From Frankiales bacterium (lineage in GTDB: Bacteria; Actinomycetota; Actinomycetes; Mycobacteriales; SCTD01), in NCBI GenBank assembly GCA_025965735.1, contig JAOPWK010000333.1, positions 1 through 6,351 of the forward strand: a DNA stretch of 6,351 nt. The letters are read 5' to 3'. Below, piece by piece: positions 6,231 to 6,351 of this stretch (the first letter of the stretch is position 1; each line of letters starts with the position of its first letter). Position numbers and translations under genes: made by a program. The notes under the pieces are model-generated. The model searched no databases and was not told the origin of the DNA. It was given only the letters and a program-made list of their open reading frames with translations.

Positions 6231-6232
6231 AG

Positions 6233-6351
6233 CTACGAGGGCAGGTGCCGCAGCGCCGGGCCCGTGTAGACCTGCCGCGGCCGGCCGATCTTCGTCGCCG
6301 GGTCCTCGATCATCTCGCGCCACTGCGCGATCCACCCCGGCAGCCGGCCGA
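6233..6351 (-). CDS. gltA: Citrate synthase, C-terminal 38 codons (5' part beyond the window)
   Basis: The minus strand from the right edge to the TAG at 6235-6233 reads GRLPGWIAQWREMIEDPA followed by TKIGRPRQVYTGPALRHLPS. This is the closing segment of hexameric-type (type II) citrate synthases, which condense oxaloacetate and acetyl-CoA in the TCA cycle in the cytoplasm. The hallmark is the RPRQ-[VLI]-YTG motif near the C-terminus; its first Arg probably corresponds to the oxaloacetate-binding Arg of the E. coli enzyme (inference). The catalytic His and Asp residues lie upstream, outside the window. The tail after YTG is short (ALRHLPS) compared with the roughly 10-12 residues of many homologues. 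Actinobacteria often carry several paralogues, so the symbol gltA is provisional. The reading frame is intact, unlike the next gene. Confidence 0.88.
   Translation of the reverse strand, partial: GRLPGWIAQWREMIEDPATKIGRPRQVYTGPALRHLPS

Noticed and set aside
5445..6269. A 274-residue plus-strand open frame running through the CACGG array and the hydrolase region
   Set aside because: Its N-terminus is the translated microsatellite and the rest is antisense to recognisable hydrolase segments.

Overview
The window looks like chromosome from a high-GC actinobacterium. Third codon positions are almost all G or C, the Shine-Dalgarno sites are GGAGG/AAGG-type, and the protein families recognised (secreted multi-PKD protein, LVAC lipoprotein, Ala-rich exported coiled-coil protein, GRPRQ-type citrate synthase tail) fit that phylum. 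I cannot name the genus.

Layout. Positions 2-5375 carry three plus-strand genes, each for an exported protein: (1) the 3' part of a large secreted PKD-repeat protein, cut by the left edge; (2) a lipoprotein 75 nt downstream, whose mature part is two diverged copies of one domain; (3) after a 250-nt leader with several hairpins, a signal-peptide protein. This third protein joins a small two-Cys cap, of the kind that usually precedes collagen-like repeats, to a long alpha-helical stalk. The stalk changes from strict 18-residue periodicity to canonical heptads. A perfect 15-bp hairpin closes this side.

The right part reads on the minus strand: the last 38 codons of a citrate synthase (entering from the right edge, stop at 6233) and, 21 nt downstream, a small SGNH/GDSL-type hydrolase. 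The hydrolase is recognisable end to end (6211 to 5541) but can only be read through by switching frame about five times, and its block I reads GDW where GDS is expected. I call it a pseudogene, with clustered sequencing error as the alternative. The two convergent sides meet in a short zone holding the hairpin, ten perfect tandem copies of CACGG, and 13 codon-like triplets ending in a TAG that overlaps the hydrolase stop.

How the genes fit together: the three plus-strand products all act outside the membrane, so a cell-surface or matrix role is the simplest reading. No catalytic residues are visible in them and there is no evidence that they form one complex. The citrate synthase is a metabolic gene and appears unrelated. 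I found no CRISPR array, tRNA, rRNA, transposase or integrase. The least explained items are the 18-residue-repeat stalk, the duplicated lipoprotein domain, the structured leader and the decayed hydrolase.
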